A stretch of 5,253 bases of DNA, taken from positions 1 through 5,253 of the forward strand of contig JBHEKP010000044.1 in NCBI GenBank assembly GCA_041859375.1, written 5' to 3'. The notes under the pieces were generated by a model, which saw nothing but the letters and a program-made list of their open reading frames with translations, was not told the DNA's origin and did not search any database. The position numbers and the translations under genes are program-made. This DNA comes from JBHEKP01 sp041859375 (GTDB taxonomy: Bacteria > Hydrogenedentota > Hydrogenedentia > Hydrogenedentales > CAITNO01). Below, in pieces: positions 4,892-5,253 of this stretch (position 1 is its first letter; every line of letters begins with the position of its first letter).

Positions 4892-5253
4892 GTCCGATGG
4901 ACCCTCACCGCATCAGGTGATTGAGACCGCAGGTTGTCAGCAGGTGCTGCACCCGAAACCCAGTCCGATGGACCCTCACCGCATCAGGTGATTGAGACCT
5001 CGATATCGGCATCCGCCCTGGCCACCATCACCACCAGTCCGATAGACCCTCACCGCATCAGGTGATTGAGACGTCACCCTTGACCACGGCAGCGATGTTC
5101 AGATCGGCGGTCCGATGGACCCTCACCGCATCAGGTGATTGAGACCCTCCATCGGGGGTAACCGCCCAGACGTCGACCGCGACGTGTCCGATGGACCCTC
5201 ACCGCATCAGGTGATTGAGACGGCCACTCCAGCCTTCGCCCCTAAGACGACGA
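4892..5253 (+). CRISPR. CRISPR array, leader-proximal end (5 repeats, 4 complete spacers, continues past the window)
   Basis: Five 36-nt repeats lie at 4892-4927, 4963-4998, 5037-5072, 5110-5145 and 5186-5221. They begin GTCCGATGGACCC and end GGTGATTGAGAC. All are identical except the third, which has A for G at repeat position 8 (5044). Spacers are 35, 38, 37 and 40 nt long (4928-4962, 4999-5036, 5073-5109, 5146-5185) and unrelated to each other; a fifth is cut at 5253. The repeat holds a stem of CACC (15-18) with GGTG (25-28) over a 6-nt loop. Cutting at its 3' base would leave the 8-nt tag ATTGAGAC, close to the common ATTGAAAC tag of Cas6-processed type I and III systems. A second small hairpin is GTCC (1-4)/GGAC (8-11). 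No cas gene is in the window, so the type is not assigned; variable spacers of 35-40 nt fit type III or I-B/I-C/I-D better than I-E. Confidence 0.97.

Overview
The window comes from a GC-rich bacterial chromosome. The coding regions use mostly G/C at third codon positions, while two intergenic stretches (about 302-470 and 4660-4890) are clearly richer in A/T. Housekeeping-type promoters (TTGCCA-17-TACAAT, TTGACT-17-TATTTT) and a textbook sigma-54 promoter show a bacterium with both sigma classes. I cannot name the lineage. The secreted protein of unknown family and the ABC/membrane-anchored helical protein operon suggest an uncultured Planctomycetota-like or Hydrogenedentes-like bacterium, but this is a weak guess.

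Layout, all on the + strand. (1) 2-301 is the C-terminal ATP-binding end of a PhoR-type sensor histidine kinase, cut by the window edge. (2) 302-791 has no convincing protein gene, but it is rich in signals: TGGGAA/TTCCCA dyads, a 13-bp palindrome, a perfect -24/-12 sigma-54 promoter (446-460), about 230 nt of strongly self-complementary sequence, and a textbook Rho-independent terminator (703-741). I read this as a sigma-54-dependent structured non-coding RNA of about 270 nt. (3) 792-1727 encodes a 311-residue secreted protein of unknown function with its own possible promoter. (4) 1752-4584 is a three-gene operon with a good sigma-70 promoter: an ABC ATPase, an ABC-2 type permease and a membrane-anchored helical protein. 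Both gene junctions are ATGA overlaps, so translation is probably coupled and the three products probably form one exporter-type complex with unknown substrate. (5) 4585-4891 is an intergenic region and CRISPR leader with an extended -10 promoter. (6) 4892-5253 holds five 36-nt CRISPR repeats and four complete spacers (35-40 nt). The array continues beyond the window, and no cas gene is present here.

The parts most worth following up are the sigma-54 promoter/structured RNA/terminator unit, the tandemly duplicated C-terminal module of the third operon gene, and the CRISPR array, whose repeat hairpin predicts an 8-nt ATTGAGAC crRNA tag.
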